This document shows, piece by piece, positions 17,609 through 27,148 of a stretch of DNA of 64,000 nt. Positions within the stretch are counted from its first letter, which is position 1, and each line of letters starts with the position of its first letter. The notes below the pieces were generated by a model. That model was not told where the DNA came from, did no database searches, and saw only the letters and a list, made by a program, of their open reading frames with translations. The position numbers were made by a program, and so were the translations under genes. Origin of the DNA: Candidatus Obscuribacter sp. (GTDB lineage Bacteria; Cyanobacteriota; Vampirovibrionia; Obscuribacterales; Obscuribacteraceae); assembly GCA_016718315.1 (NCBI GenBank), contig JADKDV010000001.1:744001-808000 (forward strand), given 5' to 3'.

Positions 17609-18307
17609 TTAGACCAGACCTTCTTTCATAGCCTTTACAGCGGCCTGGGTACGTCCTGTTACGGCCAACTTTTCTAGTATGTGCTCCACATGGGTGCGCA
17701 CAGTAGAGACACTGATTATTAGCTTTTCGCTTATTTCTTTGTTACTAGCCCCGTCCACCATCAGCCTGAGTACATCGCGCTCACGGGCAGAGAGTGTGTC
17801 CACCGAGCTCTTTTGAGTATCCAGGGCAGGCAGAGCGTCAACTTCGCCAGTGGCGATAGACGAGTCACCTTTGTCATGACGCGATAGGCCGAAGACCGAG
17901 AGCACCTTTTGAGCTATACGCGGGTCAATCCAGGCCGCTCCTTGCGATACCGAAATCAAAGCACTCTTGATGCGAGCACTAGCACAGTCTTTGAGACAGT
18001 AGCCCTGGGCGCCTGCCGAGAGGGCGGCAAAGATTTCGTCATCATTATCGTGAGAAGTAAGCATGACAATATTTGTGGCTGGCAACGCAGCCTTTATCTC
18101 ACGGGTGGCATCAATACCGTTTTTAAACGGCAGTCCAATATCCATGACAATCACATCAGGCTTTAGCTCAAGGGCTAAACGTACAGCTTCTTCACCGTCT
18201 TCGGCCTGACCGATGACCTTAAACTCGGTTGATCTATCAAGCACGGCACAGAGTCCCTGCCTCATGAGTTCATTGTCTTCTACTATCAGGACGCTAAACT
18301 GGGTCAT
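17609..18307 (-). CDS. NarL/LuxR-family response regulator
   Basis: 232 residues from ATG 18307, preceded by GGTGGA; the longer frame adds 20 residues that break the family's usual start. The receiver domain has D56 ('IVMDIGLPFKNG'), acidic 'VEDNE' at 9-13, and K near 107 ('CLKD'). The LuxR-type helix-turn-helix is at about 170-232 ('LSARERDVLRLMVDGASNKEI', 'SVSTVRTHVEHILEKL'). It should bind DNA as a dimer when phosphorylated. The linker between the domains is longer than usual (about 45 residues). Partner kinase unknown; two histidine kinases are in the window. Confidence 0.93.
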   Translation of the reverse strand: MTQFSVLIVEDNELMRQGLCAVLDRSTEFKVIGQAEDGEEAVRLALELKPDVIVMDIGLPFKNGIDATREIKAALPATNIVMLTSHDNDDEIFAALSAGAQGYCLKDCASARIKSALISVSQGAAWIDPRIAQKVLSVFGLSRHDKGDSSIATGEVDALPALDTQKSSVDTLSARERDVLRLMVDGASNKEISEKLIISVSTVRTHVEHILEKLAVTGRTQAAVKAMKEGLV

Positions 18308-18434
18308 CAAATCCACCACTATAAAGACCGTGTCATTATAAACCTTTAGGCACGTCCAATATGTCAATCAATTTGACAGGGTGAAGGGGCTGTGCCAGGA
18401 TAGCCCTTTGAGCCCCTTTTAGCCTTATTCATCG

Positions 18435-20528
18435 ATGTCTGATTTGCGCGAATTGAGCAGCAGGACAGGAGTCCGGGACTTCTTTTCTACAGCATTTAGA
18501 TTGATCAAAGGAATTTTGCAGCTTTTGATCGTCTTTGGCACGCTTGGCGGCACAGTAGTGGCTCTACTGGTGGTGCAAGAAGTGATGCGCCTGCCGGATA
18601 TGTCTTATTTAAAAAACTACAAACCAGTAGACAGCATCACTATCTACGATAAAAATGACAAGCCAATCGAGACTATCGAGCAGGGCATGCCCCGCACTGT
18701 CATCGCCTACAAAGATATCCCTAAAGTGATGGTAGAAGCTCTCTTAGCGGCCGAAGACAAGCACTACTTTGAACATCACGGTGTCAGCCCTCTGGGCATA
18801 ATGCGCGCCACTTTTGTCAATATCAAATCGCTGCATATGAGAGAAGGCGGCTCAACAATAACGCAGCAGCTCGCTAAAAATCTCTTTTTTATGGATGTTA
18901 AACGCACAGCCGTAATCAAGCTAGCTGAGACGGTCGCAGCCTACAAAATAGAAGAGCGCTTTAGCAAAGAAGAAATAATGTCGCTTTATCTCACCGAAAT
19001 TTATTTTGGCAGCGGAGCGCGCGGTATAGAACAAGCCTCACGTGTTTATTTTGGCAAAACGACCAATCAGCTTGATTTGCAAGAAGCAGCGTTTTTAGCA
19101 GGCATTATCCGCTCCCCCTCCTATCTGGGATCGCCAAAACATCGCACGGAAGCCATAGAAAGACAAAGGCAAGTACTGAGAGCGATGCAAGAGTGCAATT
19201 TTATTACGCTCGAAGAAGAGATGAAGGCTGAAGCCACTCCAACAGTTTTTAGACACGTTGAAATAGCGCATAAATCAAAGCCTTTTCTCAAATTTCCTTA
19301 TTTTACAAGCTATGTACTGGAGCTTGTGCGCACAGGTTTTGACGAACACGCTATTGGCATTAATGGGCTCAAAATCTTTACCACTCTCGACCCTGTCGCT
19401 CAAAACATCGCCGAGAGGCTCCTGGCTAATGAAATCAGGAGAGCCCCCCAGGGCATAGATGAAGAGGCTCTGGTCGCTCTGTCTGTCAAAGACAATGCCA
19501 TAAGAGCTCTGGTGGGCGGTGCTCACGACTACTGGGACAATCAATGGAACTGTGCCACAAGCCCGCATACAGCAGGGTCAAGTATCAAGCCCTTTGTTTA
19601 TCTAACGGCCTTTATGTCAGGTATTTTGACACCAGAAGGCACCGTGCTAGATGCCCCCATCGAAAAAGAAGATAAGAACGGTGAGAAGTGGACACCTAAA
19701 AACTACGATGGCAAATATTTAGGTAATATCACAGTCAGAGACGCTCTGACCCAGTCTCGCAATATGTGCACCATCAGAGTAACCGAGCAAGTCGGCATTA
19801 ATTCAATCATCAGCACAATGTCAGCTGCTGGCATCAAGACCCACATGGCACCGACCCTGGCACTTGCCCTTGGCAGCTCAGCAGTGACCCCCCTTGAGCT
19901 GGCAGGAGCTTACGGCACTATTGCCAGAGGTGGGCTAGCGACAACACCCTGGACCATTCGCCGCATCGAAGACAGCCGGGGCAAAATTATCAGTTACTAC
20001 CAGCCTCCCATTTGCAGAGTTTTTCCACAGGAGCAAGTGACCTGGCTAATCGATATCCTCCAGGACGTGGTCGCCCGCGGTACTGGTACCCAGGCGCGTC
20101 TGAGCCGACCAACGGCGGGCAAAACTGGTACTGCAGACAAAGCTAAAGACATATGGTTTGTTGGTTTTACACCAGATATGGTGACCTGTGTCTGGGGTGG
20201 GGGCAATAACAAAAAAATAGTGGCACGCAATGTCACCGGTGGCACAGTTATGGCAAGAGTCTTTAGAGCCTTTAACCAGCAGTACTACAGTGCTGTTGAT
20301 ACACCAAAAGGAGAGTTATTGACCTCTCGCTATTATGATCTCGACAGCCCACATGAGCCTGTCAAACCAATCAGCCACAGTAACGATGTGCCGTTAAGCG
20401 AGATCGATCCTACTGCCGTCTATCAAAGCCAACCGGTCAACACCACTCGTCCAAAAGCACCGTCGGGAGCTGTGGTGCGCTCACAAAAGGGCATTACCGA
20501 GTACAACTGGTCCTCAAACCAAAACTAG
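18435..20528 (+). CDS. Bifunctional penicillin-binding protein 1A
   Basis: 697 residues. One membrane segment (about 26-48), a glycosyltransferase GT51 domain (about 75-250) with catalytic E107 ('AAEDKHYFEHHG') and 'REGGSTITQQLAKN', then a transpeptidase domain with S382-x-x-K385 ('GSSIKPF'), 'SRN' and K563-T-G ('GKTGTA'). It polymerises and crosslinks peptidoglycan in the periplasm. The C-terminal tail is Pro/Ser-rich and short. The transpeptidase domain is slightly compact (about 330 residues). It ends base-to-base against the convergent FAD monooxygenase gene. Confidence 0.95.
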   Translation: MSDLRELSSRTGVRDFFSTAFRLIKGILQLLIVFGTLGGTVVALLVVQEVMRLPDMSYLKNYKPVDSITIYDKNDKPIETIEQGMPRTVIAYKDIPKVMVEALLAAEDKHYFEHHGVSPLGIMRATFVNIKSLHMREGGSTITQQLAKNLFFMDVKRTAVIKLAETVAAYKIEERFSKEEIMSLYLTEIYFGSGARGIEQASRVYFGKTTNQLDLQEAAFLAGIIRSPSYLGSPKHRTEAIERQRQVLRAMQECNFITLEEEMKAEATPTVFRHVEIAHKSKPFLKFPYFTSYVLELVRTGFDEHAIGINGLKIFTTLDPVAQNIAERLLANEIRRAPQGIDEEALVALSVKDNAIRALVGGAHDYWDNQWNCATSPHTAGSSIKPFVYLTAFMSGILTPEGTVLDAPIEKEDKNGEKWTPKNYDGKYLGNITVRDALTQSRNMCTIRVTEQVGINSIISTMSAAGIKTHMAPTLALALGSSAVTPLELAGAYGTIARGGLATTPWTIRRIEDSRGKIISYYQPPICRVFPQEQVTWLIDILQDVVARGTGTQARLSRPTAGKTGTADKAKDIWFVGFTPDMVTCVWGGGNNKKIVARNVTGGTVMARVFRAFNQQYYSAVDTPKGELLTSRYYDLDSPHEPVKPISHSNDVPLSEIDPTAVYQSQPVNTTRPKAPSGAVVRSQKGITEYNWSSNQN

Positions 20529-21683
20529 CTAACGGTAAGCGATAATTTTTTCGAGGGCAGGTATTTTGCCCCCCTTGAGCATCATCTTTAAGAGTCTGTC
20601 GCGGTTTTTGAGGATGAGGCTGTTCTCGCTTTGCATCAATGTCCCCGAACGTTTTGATGTGCGCACTACAAATGCTGTGCGTCTGGAGCGGCGCTCCACA
20701 AAGCGCTTAAATATCTGCTCAACACTGCCACCAACTGTTAAACAGCGAGCCAGTATGGCACTGTCCTCAAGAGCCATACAAGCGCCCTGACCGAGATTGG
20801 GAGTGGTGGCATGAGCAGCATCACCAATCACTAACACTGGACCCTGATGCCAGTCGTAAATTACATCGCGGTGATAGATATCATTTTTCAAAATAGCTTT
20901 GCTATCGGTGGCAGCCAGTACCGCACCAATGGGCTTTGACCATTCAGCAAAACGACTGAGCAGATAATGCTTGCGCTCATCGGCAGCCTCGATAACGTGA
21001 CTTGGCATATTGGCAGTTGCATACCAGGCCACTTGCTTATCGCTCACGTGCATCAAACCAAACTGCGAGCCTACTCCATTTAACTGCCAGAGCGCCCCTT
21101 GTGGCATTGTATCGGCCGCCACAGTGGTGCTACCGCGGTAACAGGTATACCCGGCATAAACTGGTTGCGGATGTTGACCGAGCTGAGCCAGTACCGGCGA
21201 GTTAAAGCCATCTGCACCAATTAAAATATCAGCCTCATAGCAAGTGCCATCCTCAAAATACGCAGCAACACCCGGGGCATTATCAACATATTTATATTGC
21301 ACAAAGCGTTTGTTATAGTGCACCTGCACTCCATCACTTAACGCTGCCATAAGCTTGCTGCGCAAGATCATTAGTGACGGCTCGCCCGCCAGTCTATTAA
21401 GATGGTCTAGATTGACAGCGCCTAAAAGCTCACCGGCACTATTTAAAAAGCGAAAACTCTCTACTGTTTTGCCACTGCTCAAAATGTCTGGCACAATGGT
21501 TTCATCAATGAGACGCAGAGCATTAAGACCGTTTGACCACAAAGTCAGACCAACACCGCCATCTTTAAGTGCCGGTGCCTGTTCAAAGACATTGACACTA
21601 ATGCCCTGGCGGCGCAGCACTCTGGCTAGCGAGAGTCCAGCAATGCCACCACCAATAATGATTGCAGTATTTACAGTCGACAT
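20529..21683 (-). CDS. FAD-dependent monooxygenase
   Basis: 384 residues from ATG 21683. It belongs to the flavin aromatic-hydroxylase/zeaxanthin-epoxidase-like group: Rossmann motif 'AIIIGGGIAGLSLARVLRR' (residues 7-25), the 'DG' motif 'LIGADGFNSPV', and the 'GD' motif 'VLVIGDAAHATTPNLGQG' followed by 'ALEDSAILARCL'. It uses NAD(P)H and O2 to hydroxylate a substrate that cannot be told from sequence. The gene starts 10 bases after the stop of the exonuclease-like gene on the same strand, so they look cotranscribed. Confidence 0.9.
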   Translation of the reverse strand: MSTVNTAIIIGGGIAGLSLARVLRRQGISVNVFEQAPALKDGGVGLTLWSNGLNALRLIDETIVPDILSSGKTVESFRFLNSAGELLGAVNLDHLNRLAGEPSLMILRSKLMAALSDGVQVHYNKRFVQYKYVDNAPGVAAYFEDGTCYEADILIGADGFNSPVLAQLGQHPQPVYAGYTCYRGSTTVAADTMPQGALWQLNGVGSQFGLMHVSDKQVAWYATANMPSHVIEAADERKHYLLSRFAEWSKPIGAVLAATDSKAILKNDIYHRDVIYDWHQGPVLVIGDAAHATTPNLGQGACMALEDSAILARCLTVGGSVEQIFKRFVERRSRRTAFVVRTSKRSGTLMQSENSLILKNRDRLLKMMLKGGKIPALEKIIAYR

Positions 21684-21693
21684 CAACTACGAC

Positions 21694-22401
21694 TTAAAGA
21701 CCGAGGAAGTCTTTGATTTTGTCCGCTGTCGAGATTTTTGGTTTGTAAAACTCACCGGTCCAGCCTTGATTACCAGTGGGAGCAGTATTTGTGATCTGAT
21801 TGGAGCTGGCCATCCGATATAGAGCATCCAGTACAGCCCTACACTGAGCCACAGCGCTATTACCATCACATTTGAGTTCTTGCAGTTTGTAGTTTTTGCC
21901 GCCATTATCGACTTCACCAACAAACTTGGCATATTCGTCTCTGAGACTGTGTCCTGTAAAGACTAGAGCCGGTTGAGCGTACTCAACACAGAGCTCATCA
22001 AAGAGTATTTGTACAGCACTGAGATCCCAGGCCAGGATTTGTTTGCCTTCGGTGATTTTGGCCAGGCGCAAATTTATTTCGCTAAATTGTTTGGAGTTAA
22101 ACACCACTGCATAATCAAGACCATGGGCAGCAATTAAGTTATTTGGCACGATTTCATCGGTCTTGAGCATGGTCTCATAGATAACCTTGCCCTCTGGAGT
22201 TAATACCGCCAGCGATACCAACTTGGGCGCCGCCAGTCCTTGCTTTTGACCAACAGTTCCTTCTGGATTATCCAGATAAGTAACTCTGGTACCAAACAGC
22301 AACCAATCAGTGGAGTCAATTAGATATCTAGCCCATATAATCGCCTTGTTGCGATCGATAGGCATAGGATGGACGCCCTGATTTGTTCTGGCTGATTGCA
22401 T
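21694..22401 (-). CDS. Exonuclease-like (RNase T fold) protein, probably inactive
   Basis: About 235 residues. The stretch 'PKLVSLAVLTPEGKVIYETM' through 'DEIVPNNLIAAHGLDYAVVF' and 'GKQILAWDLSAVQILFDELC' follows the strand and helix order of DEDDh exonucleases ('I.xIAVV..G.v..d.lv.P...IP..A..IHGIT...V'). However the first catalytic D-x-E is absent, and the later Asp/His are not convincing. It may be a nuclease-fold binding protein. Start is uncertain among TTG 22416, ATG 22401 and ATG 22365. The family call rests on pattern only. It precedes the FAD monooxygenase on the same strand. Confidence 0.5.
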   Translation of the reverse strand: MQSARTNQGVHPMPIDRNKAIIWARYLIDSTDWLLFGTRVTYLDNPEGTVGQKQGLAAPKLVSLAVLTPEGKVIYETMLKTDEIVPNNLIAAHGLDYAVVFNSKQFSEINLRLAKITEGKQILAWDLSAVQILFDELCVEYAQPALVFTGHSLRDEYAKFVGEVDNGGKNYKLQELKCDGNSAVAQCRAVLDALYRMASSNQITNTAPTGNQGWTGEFYKPKISTADKIKDFLGL

Positions 22402-22475
22402 CGTGCACCACCACAATAAGTAAAGAAGTCTATTTTAGCTATCTCAAGAGCGCTTAAAATTAACTCTTTACAATA

Positions 22476-25019
22476 CTATCGGCTCTTACTAGCAGAGCCA
22501 GCCTTGGCTGCGCTTTTAGCCGCCAGTTCTTTTTCTAAGGTGCTGTATATACGCTTAATCGTTTCTTTGTCACGTTCAGATGGCTTCATCGCACAAGCCT
22601 TCCAGTACATGACATCCAACCCATTAGGTGAATGCGGCAAACCTATGGCATGACCAAACTCATGGATAAACAGAGTGTACAAATGAGCCCGAGCAAATGA
22701 ACTTACTTTTTGTCCTTCAACACCGTCATAACTTTCGCAATAACATCTGATATGGATCTTTTGTAATTGTCTGGTGTCATCATGACTCTCACTGTCGCGC
22801 ACATACAGAGCGCTGCTGCGCCCCGCTGAGCCAAGTGGTATGTCATTGTAAGTAGTAACACGCTCAACAAAAATGTCGGCATCACTACTATTATCTACAA
22901 ATTTGACTGTGATAGGGGAGCCGTCAAAGTCAGTCCACTCCTTTATTGCTTTTAGCATTAGCGCTCTAAGCTCACCACCAAAGCCATTTTTGCGATCACT
23001 GGCTAGATATACTTTAAGAGGGAATTTTTTCTTGCTAAAAAAGCACGTGTAGAGTCCATCGTCATAGTGCGACTTATAGATCAAATAGCGGCTCTTCAAG
23101 TTATAGCGAATATCAGCAATGTTCCAGTAGATGCGGTCTTTAGCAACAGGATCCTTTTCGCTTCTGTAGTTATCTTTGAGATAGACAATCGCCTCTCTGT
23201 AGTCATCTCTAGCTTGATCAAATTTGCCAAGCAAGTCATAGCACTGGGCTCTGGCCTGATACCACATCGCCTGCGTGCTGGAAGGCTCATCGGGATAATC
23301 GCGTATCAATGCGCTATAGGCAAAAGCAGCGCGCTCAAAATCAAGGGCGTTTTGCTCGGACCAGGCCATCTGCCAGTACACAGACATAACAGCACTGGGG
23401 TCTGGCGGCACAGCCTTTAGCTTGATGGTAAGGAGACATTGATCCAAAACACGAGCAATGTCATAACGTTTGCCATTAACCGAAGCATCAGCTAGACCCT
23501 GGATTAGCTCATCGATATGACGACGCATCTCAGGGCTGGCTGTCATCCATTTTTTTAAGAGCAGATCACAAATGGCCCTTGCCGACTCTGGGTCATCGCC
23601 ATAACTAGTTGACTCCAGTCCAGCCAGTTTATACATCAAATCAAAATAGTATTGTCTGGCGCTATCGTTATCCCATTTATTGATAAAAACGCGACCCAGC
23701 ATCCCTTTAGTGGTCTGGCTCTCAAGGCTATGGGGATGTCCATTACCACGAGCTTTTATACTCTTATCAAAGTAAAAAATAGACTCATCATAAGACTCAT
23801 TCCACATGGCGTTTTCGGCCAGGTCATAACTTATTCCACCAAGCAAACTCCAATCATCTTTAAAATATTTTGTGATATAGCCGTAAAGCAAACGGTAGAG
23901 ACGCCCTGCATCTTCCTGCCTTTGATCGACTTTATACAGATAAGCCAGCACAGTTATTTTGTCGAGCACTTTACGCAATCCAGCCTTTTGCTCATCACTA
24001 AGTGGCGCATCATTAACTGGCTTATCAGGGACTGGCTCACCATCAGGCGTTAACTGCATTTCGTTTAACTGAGAGAGTACCTCTCTTAGAGGTTGAGCCA
24101 TAATCTCAGGTGTATTGGGACGGTCAAATTTTTCGCGCATCCTCAGTCCATCGAGTACGCGCATAGTCTGTTCTTCGGCAATGGTGGAGTCGAGCTTGAT
24201 ACAATCCAGGCGAGCTGGCACCGAATAAAACAGATCCTCCACTGGCTCTCTGTCATAACTGGCCAGACAATCTTTAACCAGAGTCTTAAGTCTATCGTTG
24301 TCAGTCTGCTCTGGCCGACTGGCGATGTACGACAACAATGCCTGATAACTCAAGTCACCACCAGTAGTGCCCTCTGGCAAAACTGGCAGAGGCGGCAGAG
24401 ACTCTCCTCGACTGAGCGCCAGCCAGCGCTCCATAGTCAATCTTTGTGTGCTATCCAGCTTATAGCGCTTATCCTTTGCGCTTGCCTCCAAAATAATACT
24501 AGCCAGATTAAGATAAAGACCATTACCTTGCACATGTAATTCTTTGAGGCGGCGCAGAAGCAAGTCAATATCACTGCTTTTTTGACGCGTCTCTTTTTTA
24601 TAGAGAGCAGTGACATAGCGGCTCAAATAGCGGTGATAGTCACCCTGCCGGTGCATCCTTTGCAACAAAATCAGCTCACTGATTGATAAATAGTCCCGCA
24701 ATTGCTTTTGCTCTGAGAGACTGGCGCTTAAAGCTGGCTCAAGTCGATTAAGCGTGATTAACTGCTTTTGTTTGTCCACAACCACTTGAGACAAATAAGA
24801 CTCCACCAAAACATCATTAGCTAGCTGGCAAGCTGGTGACAGGAGCATATCTGTCACCCTTTTAGGGTCACTATTATCGTCCCAGACCTTTATATTGTGC
24901 GGCGCGCCAAACAAAAACTGATCATAGGCAGAGACTGGCAAAGCAGTGCCAGTCACGACAAGACTACCGAGCAAGAGCAAGGTAATAGTTTTGTTGTAAA
25001 ATAGCTGAGCTTGATTCAT
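22476..25019 (-). CDS. Secreted TPR protein with C-terminal matrixin-type zinc protease
   Basis: 847 residues. A signal peptide (TITLLLLGSLVVTGTALPVSA) leads a mostly helical region of about 600 residues including TPR-like units (for example 'ERAAFAYSALIRDYPDEPSS', 'YDLLGKFDQARDDYREAIVY'). The last ~180 residues are a zincin domain: 'HEFGHAIGLPHS' near 785-796 is the HExxHxxGxxH zinc site, followed by the Met-turn 'DVMYWKAC'. That combination marks matrixins (M10-like). The protein should act outside the cytoplasm. No ribosome site precedes ATG 25019, which is only 16 bases from the divergent start at 25035. Confidence 0.82.
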   Translation of the reverse strand: MNQAQLFYNKTITLLLLGSLVVTGTALPVSAYDQFLFGAPHNIKVWDDNSDPKRVTDMLLSPACQLANDVLVESYLSQVVVDKQKQLITLNRLEPALSASLSEQKQLRDYLSISELILLQRMHRQGDYHRYLSRYVTALYKKETRQKSSDIDLLLRRLKELHVQGNGLYLNLASIILEASAKDKRYKLDSTQRLTMERWLALSRGESLPPLPVLPEGTTGGDLSYQALLSYIASRPEQTDNDRLKTLVKDCLASYDREPVEDLFYSVPARLDCIKLDSTIAEEQTMRVLDGLRMREKFDRPNTPEIMAQPLREVLSQLNEMQLTPDGEPVPDKPVNDAPLSDEQKAGLRKVLDKITVLAYLYKVDQRQEDAGRLYRLLYGYITKYFKDDWSLLGGISYDLAENAMWNESYDESIFYFDKSIKARGNGHPHSLESQTTKGMLGRVFINKWDNDSARQYYFDLMYKLAGLESTSYGDDPESARAICDLLLKKWMTASPEMRRHIDELIQGLADASVNGKRYDIARVLDQCLLTIKLKAVPPDPSAVMSVYWQMAWSEQNALDFERAAFAYSALIRDYPDEPSSTQAMWYQARAQCYDLLGKFDQARDDYREAIVYLKDNYRSEKDPVAKDRIYWNIADIRYNLKSRYLIYKSHYDDGLYTCFFSKKKFPLKVYLASDRKNGFGGELRALMLKAIKEWTDFDGSPITVKFVDNSSDADIFVERVTTYNDIPLGSAGRSSALYVRDSESHDDTRQLQKIHIRCYCESYDGVEGQKVSSFARAHLYTLFIHEFGHAIGLPHSPNGLDVMYWKACAMKPSERDKETIKRIYSTLEKELAAKSAAKAGSASKSR

Positions 25020-25034
25020 TTAGGAGAGGCTTTG

Positions 25035-25397
25035 GTGAGCGATTTTCACGATCAATTTGCTGGCATCGCAGAGTCTGTAGCGCACACGGCCAAAGGCGTA
25101 CTGGGTGCTATCGATCAGATGCTCTTCAAAGCGCTCATTGCCTGCCTCAAAAGCGATGATGTACAGGCCGCCACAATTGCCATAGAGCAGCTGGCCAAAG
25201 AAGGCAAGCCCCTCAGTGTAGCACCTCTTTACTATGTTTCCAAAGCTCATCCCAGCACGACCGTGCAACACAAGGCAGAGGATGCCCTCAAGTCTTTTAA
25301 GCAAGACAAAAAAATTGCCGAATTGACTGCTGGCAAAGATCTGGAAGAAGCTGTCAAAGCTCTTATTCATGAGTTTGGCAATTACAAACAAGGCTAG
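25035..25397 (+). CDS. Small helical (HEAT-like) protein
   Basis: About 120 residues. I chose GTG 25035, six bases after GGAGAGG; the open frame extends to a TTG at 25011. The sequence is all-helical with pairs of amphipathic helices ('CLKSDDVQAATIAIEQLAKEG', 'HKAEDALKSFKQDKKI') in the manner of HEAT/ARM repeats. There is no signal peptide. Its start overlaps the upstream region of the metalloprotease gene, and its end overlaps the tail of the calpain-like gene by four bases. Confidence 0.6.
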   Translation: MSDFHDQFAGIAESVAHTAKGVLGAIDQMLFKALIACLKSDDVQAATIAIEQLAKEGKPLSVAPLYYVSKAHPSTTVQHKAEDALKSFKQDKKIAELTAGKDLEEAVKALIHEFGNYKQG

Positions 25398-27148
25398 GGG
25401 ATCCTTTTCCAGGGATTGTCGCCAGAGACAGGAGCATCCAGCGATAGCGACTTTGGATCTTTATCACGGCTAAAATAGAGCAGTTTAAACAGACTACCAA
25501 ATTGATCGATAGAACACTCGATAGGCTCTACGTCATGGTTATATATTTGACCTAGCTTCAAGATCCTCTGAGTGGAGTCAATTGCTATTACTGGATAAGG
25601 CTTACTAGCTTTTGGATAGCGAGCTAGTCTCACTATTGATGGGTCTATTTCATCTTTAGCCACAGCAAGTATCACCTTCTGCTGGGCAAACATATCCACT
25701 AACATTTCAAAAATACTAAATGGATTGGCATCAGCCAAAACAGACTGTTGCACTTGTCTGGCCAGGACCACTTCATAAATCTGAGTAACGCGACTGAGTG
25801 ACTCACTTCTACTTTTGTCACTTTTGAGATGTCCAGCCAGACCGGTTTGTTTGGCTTGATAAATGCCAAATGATTTTTCGATGAGAGGATACCAGAAGCC
25901 AAATGTGTCAGTACGACCATACTCTACAAGCTCATCGGTGCGCGGTGGCATCACATCAAAAGGCGGTTTGTGCGATCCAGCAAAAGCAATACTAAAACTA
26001 TGATCTAGATTGGTGCGGACAATGCGCAAAATAGCTCGTGGATCTTGCACAGCAAGAGCGGCTATAACACAGGCAAAATAAGGATCGCCAATGGTGCCTA
26101 CACTGACAGCACCGGCCTTGATACTGGAGAGGGGATAATCGGGATCGCCGTAAAGCTGCGCCTTAAAAGCGACTCGGTTAATCGCAGGAGCAGCAGTAAC
26201 ATCCGGAATCACACTGGGGCTCTTTATCCCCATTGAGACAAAAAGACTGGCATACTCACGCGCAAAAGCCAGTTTGAAGTCCTCTCTAGTCAAGGCAACT
26301 AATGCACCTTCTTCTGGTAACTTACGCTCAATCAGTATTTTGCGAGCTTCGTTAAGCACCAGTTTGACAATTCCTTTTTCGGATAGGCTCAAGTCATCGG
26401 ATTCGAGCACCCGGTGCATCTCATCAAACTCGACATAACCATTAAAATCGAGATCAACTAGACCAAAGATACGACTGACTGAGACTTCCATGTCTTCAGG
26501 CAAAGTAAGGTTTTTGTAGCGCTCATCCTGTCTCAAATAAAGTGAGACAAGTGATTTTTTTGCAGCCTGGGGAGTTTTGTAAGACCGGAGCTGGCTATCG
26601 TCAACAGTACGCGGCATCCACACCGGCTCAATGGCTGCTGGCTCTGAGACAAGAGACGGCTCAATCTCGGTCAATGGCTGAGGCTTGGTAGGAGTCTCAA
26701 CAGGCTCTAGCTGAGACTGAGCATTTGGGGACGGGACCGGCACGGGGCTCACCGACATAAAGGCAGAGCTACTCTGCAAATCAAAATCAGGTGTGCGGTT
26801 ATATGCAGCAATAGCCTCAAAGTCCTGGCTGGCTGGCACCGCCTCGGTATAACTGGCAATAGGCGCGCCGGGAGTGGCAGTAGCAGTACTTGCCATAAAG
26901 TTATCGTTAGCTGATTCTGTCTTGTTAGTGTTGCCAAACCAATCCGGCAGCCCGGCATTTAGGTCTATACCAGTGCTATCCGTGGTCAGACCATAGCTGT
27001 AACCACTGACAGTACCATGATTAGGATCCACAAAAAACTGATAACCACTGGACGGATCAATGCTAGCGCCGACACTTGTCTCAGACTGAGCCGGCGCACC
27101 TGCTTTATCTAAATGCTCATCGCCCTTTTTAGCGGACTCTTGGGGCAC
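25394..27148 (-). CDS. EF-hand protein with degenerate calpain-like domain
   Basis: 584 residues. The first ~180 are polar low-complexity. A canonical EF-hand loop is at 232-243 (D232, D234, N236, G237, E243), so Ca2+ binding is likely. Residues 345-430 follow calpain domain I-II order: 'GTIGDPYFAC' stands where calpains have 'QGxLGDCWF', and 'FWYPLIEKSFG' matches calpain 'xWxxLLEKAYAK'. The catalytic Cys is Pro at 356 and the later His of the 'HAY' motif looks like K516. It should be a pseudo-protease. GTG start overlaps the stop of the upstream gene (TAGTG), so translation is coupled. Confidence 0.6.
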   Translation of the reverse strand: MPQESAKKGDEHLDKAGAPAQSETSVGASIDPSSGYQFFVDPNHGTVSGYSYGLTTDSTGIDLNAGLPDWFGNTNKTESANDNFMASTATATPGAPIASYTEAVPASQDFEAIAAYNRTPDFDLQSSSAFMSVSPVPVPSPNAQSQLEPVETPTKPQPLTEIEPSLVSEPAAIEPVWMPRTVDDSQLRSYKTPQAAKKSLVSLYLRQDERYKNLTLPEDMEVSVSRIFGLVDLDFNGYVEFDEMHRVLESDDLSLSEKGIVKLVLNEARKILIERKLPEEGALVALTREDFKLAFAREYASLFVSMGIKSPSVIPDVTAAPAINRVAFKAQLYGDPDYPLSSIKAGAVSVGTIGDPYFACVIAALAVQDPRAILRIVRTNLDHSFSIAFAGSHKPPFDVMPPRTDELVEYGRTDTFGFWYPLIEKSFGIYQAKQTGLAGHLKSDKSRSESLSRVTQIYEVVLARQVQQSVLADANPFSIFEMLVDMFAQQKVILAVAKDEIDPSIVRLARYPKASKPYPVIAIDSTQRILKLGQIYNHDVEPIECSIDQFGSLFKLLYFSRDKDPKSLSLDAPVSGDNPWKRIP

